Positions 61,801 to 64,000 of a DNA stretch of 64,000 nt are shown here, in pieces; position 1 is the first letter of the stretch, and each line of letters begins with the position of its first letter. The DNA is from Holophagaceae bacterium (lineage in GTDB: Bacteria; Acidobacteriota; Holophagae; Holophagales; Holophagaceae). Location: the NCBI GenBank assembly GCA_016720465.1, contig JADKKO010000002.1:40001-104000 (forward strand), read 5' to 3'. A program made the position numbers and the translations under genes. The notes beneath the pieces were generated by a model. It had not been told where the DNA came from. It saw nothing but the letters and a program-made list of their open reading frames with translations, and ran no database searches.

Positions 61801-63218
61801 AGAACCTCGACGAATCCGGCATCATCCGCATCGGCGCCACGGTGCGCCATGGCGACATCCTCGTGGGCAAGGTCACGCCCAAGGGCGAGACCGTGCTTTC
61901 TCCCGAGGAAAAGCTCCTGCGCGCCATCTTCGGCGAGAAAGCCAGCGACGTGAAGGACGCCAGCCTGACCGTGCCCCCCGGTATCGAAGGCACCGTGGTG
62001 GACGTCAAGGTCTTCACCCGCAAGGGCCAGGAGAAGGATCTCCGCACCCAGGCCATCGAGCACGACCAGGTGGTCAAGTGGGAGAAGGATCTCGAAGACG
62101 AGGAGCGGATCATCCGCGCCGAGGCCAAGAAGAAGATCGTGGTCCTGCTGAAGGGCAAGGAACTGAGCGAAATGCTCAAGGATGACAAGGGCAAGGAACT
62201 ACTTCCCCCCAAGAAGAAGCTCACGCAGAACATGCTGGAAGCCGTGCCCTACCACCGCTTCCGCCAGATCAGCGTGGCCGCGGGCAAGGAGCGCCTCGAA
62301 GCCCAGGTCCTGGACATCCTCGACAAGACCGAGAGCCAGCTCAAAGTGCTGCGGGACATCCTCGCCGAGCGCGAAGACCGCCTGAAGAAGGGCGACGAGC
62401 TCATGCCCGGCGTGCTGAAGACCGTCAAGTGCTATGTGGCCGTCAAGAGGAAGCTCCAGGTCGGCGACAAGATGGCCGGCCGCCACGGCAACAAGGGCGT
62501 GGTGAGCCGCATCCTGCCCGTGGAGGACATGCCCTACCTGCCGAACGGCCAGCAGGTGGACATCGTGCTGAACCCCTTGGGCGTTCCTTCCCGAATGAAC
62601 ATCGGGCAGGTGCTCGAATGCCACTTGGGCTGGGCCGGACGGACCCTCGGCGTCCACTTCTCCACGCCCGTGTTCGATGGCGCCCGGGAAGGCGACATCA
62701 AGGAATTCCTGAAAAAAGCCTGGGAGAAGAACGGCAAGATCGGTCCGGATGTCACCGGCAAGACGCTGCTCTTCGACGGAATGACCGGCGAAGCCTTCGA
62801 ACAGCCCGTGAACGTCGGCTGCGTCTACATGCTCAAGCTGCACCACCTCGTCGACAACAAGATCCACGCCCGGAGCATCGGACCCTACTCGCTCATCACG
62901 CAGCAGCCCCTGGGCGGCAAGGCCCAGTTCGGCGGCCAGCGCTTCGGCGAAATGGAAGTCTGGGCCCTGGAAGCCTACGGCGCGGCCCACGTGCTGCAGG
63001 AGCTCCTGACCTACAAGTCCGACGACATGCACGGCCGCACGCAGATCTACCAGGCCATCATCAAGGGCGAAACCATCAAGGATCCGGGCCTCCCGGAGAG
63101 CTTCAACGTCGTGAAGAAAGAGCTCAATGCGCTCTGCATCGATGTGGAAATGCTCACCCGCGAGGAACTGGCCCCGAGCTTCGAAGGCGAGGATTCCGCC
63201 TTTTCCATCGACGCATAG
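58830..63218 (+). CDS. rpoB: DNA-directed RNA polymerase subunit beta
   Basis: 1462 residues, start [16 protein letters not shown]. Catalytic beta subunit of RNA polymerase. Conserved blocks include [21 protein letters not shown], the rifampicin region [48 protein letters not shown] and the C-terminal [15 protein letters not shown]. Compared with the usual order, an insertion of about 65 residues (~87-152) interrupts the N-terminal lobe and holds eight Cys (89, 91, 104, 107, 123, 126, 137, 140) arranged as CxC and three CxxC, likely zinc-binding. Confidence 0.98.
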   Translation: [1462 protein letters not shown]

Positions 63219-63285
63219 GCGCTAGGGCGAACCCTCGCCCGAGCCCCAAGGCCGTACCGATCCCGATTCCGTTCCAGAGGTCCCC

Positions 63286-64000
63286 ATGTTCCCAGAACCG
63301 CAAAACATCAACGCCTACGAGTGCATCCGGGTCAGCCTGGCGTCGCCCGACAAGATCCGCTCCTGGTCCAGGGGCGAGGTCACCAAGCCCGAGACCATCA
63401 ATTACCGGAGCCTCAAGCCCGAGCGGGACGGCCTCTTCTGCGCCCGCATCTTCGGCCCCGTGAACGACTGGGAATGCCTGTGCGGCAAGTACAAGCGCCA
63501 GAAGTTCAAGGGCGTCGTCTGCGACAAGTGCGGCGTTGAAGTCACGAAAAAGGCCGTGCGGCGCGAGCGCATGGGGCACATCCAGCTCGCCTCGCCCGTC
63601 AGCCATGTGTGGTTCTTCAAGGGCGTCCCCAGCCGCATCGGCTACCTGCTCGACATCCCCCTCAAGGACCTCGAGCGCGTGCTCTATTTCGAGGCCTACG
63701 CCGTCACCGAAGCGGGCACCACGCCCCTGAAGGAAGGCGAGATCCTGGGCGAGGACAAATACCGCGACTACAAGCACCAGTTCGGCGAGGGGTTCAAGGC
63801 CCAGATGGGCGCCGAGGGCATCAAGGAGCTGCTGAAGCACGTGGACATCGAGGCCCTGGCCATCGAGCTGCGCGCCATCATGAAGACCGAGACCTCGGCC
63901 CAGAAGCGCTCGAAAATCGCCAAGCGCCTGAAGGTCACCGAGGCCTTCAAGCGCAGCCACAACAAGCCCGAGTGGATGATCCTGGACGTGATCCCGGTGC
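63286..64000 (+). CDS. rpoC: DNA-directed RNA polymerase subunit beta' (5' part, cut by window edge)
   Basis: First 238 codons. Start ATG with AGAGG upstream, 67 nt after rpoB. The beta' N-terminus is clear: IRVSLASPDKIRSWSRGEVT, YRSLKPERDGLFCARIFGP, the zinc site CLCGKYK...CDKCGVEV, and RRERMGHIQLASPVSHVWFF. The gene continues beyond 64000. Confidence 0.97.
   Translation, partial: MFPEPQNINAYECIRVSLASPDKIRSWSRGEVTKPETINYRSLKPERDGLFCARIFGPVNDWECLCGKYKRQKFKGVVCDKCGVEVTKKAVRRERMGHIQLASPVSHVWFFKGVPSRIGYLLDIPLKDLERVLYFEAYAVTEAGTTPLKEGEILGEDKYRDYKHQFGEGFKAQMGAEGIKELLKHVDIEALAIELRAIMKTETSAQKRSKIAKRLKVTEAFKRSHNKPEWMILDVIPV

Noticed and set aside
58602..62063. 1153-codon minus-strand open frame antisense to rpoB
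   Set aside because: Composition is a reversed copy of rpoB codon bias; no start region or family match.

Overview
The window reads as a GC-rich bacterial chromosome segment, most likely Acidobacteriota of the Holophagae/Geothrix type. This is an inference from three things: several multihaem c-type cytochromes of the Fe(III)-reducer kind, a type III glutamine synthetase, and the mix of housekeeping genes. No 16S gene is present to settle it. Most long open frames on the opposite strand of real genes are high-GC shadows and are omitted.

Layout. 1-2268: 3' part of 23S rRNA, 5S rRNA and a terminator. 2.3-4.2 kb: a secreted HExxH protein divergent from an FHA/zinc-ribbon membrane protein. 4.3-10.8 kb: translation block thrS-infC-rpmI-rplT-pheS-pheT, with an AUC start on infC and a short PheT. 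10.8-13.4 kb: zapB-like, zapA, a probable 6S RNA and rny. 13.5-16.4 kb: small accessory genes. 16.4-20.8 kb (minus): purH and alaS, separated by an element with terminal inverted repeats. 21-31.6 kb: an outer-membrane protein, a solitary NuoG-like iron-sulfur protein, an LpxL-type acyltransferase, rsgA, efp, a Ser/Thr kinase with PEGA domains, CPBP proteases and a thioesterase.

32.1-43.4 kb is the most distinctive region. Two paralogous 11-haem cytochromes, each fused to a membrane cytochrome b domain (CbcL-like), diverge from a NapC/ImcH-like cytochrome. These are followed by a monohaem cytochrome, a four-cluster ferredoxin, an NrfD-type quinol subunit, a histidine kinase with haem-c motifs in its sensor domain, and a membrane-anchored response regulator fused to a GcvH-like domain. 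Together they look like an inner-membrane quinol-oxidising electron-export module with its own redox-sensing signalling pair.

43.4-53.2 kb: class II DAHP synthase, an OmpR-type two-component pair, nadA, glnN, a FadL-like porin and rlmB. 53.3-64 kb: the conserved tRNA-Tyr/Gly/Thr-tuf-rpmG-tRNA-Trp-secE-nusG-rplKAJL-rpoBC cluster. rpoC runs off the window and rpoB carries a cysteine-rich insert.

Between genes there is a palindromic repeat family (at least two clear copies with compensatory base changes, plus a probable third), a 65-bp tandem array, an element with terminal inverted repeats, and two long poly-G tracts that may be assembly artefacts.
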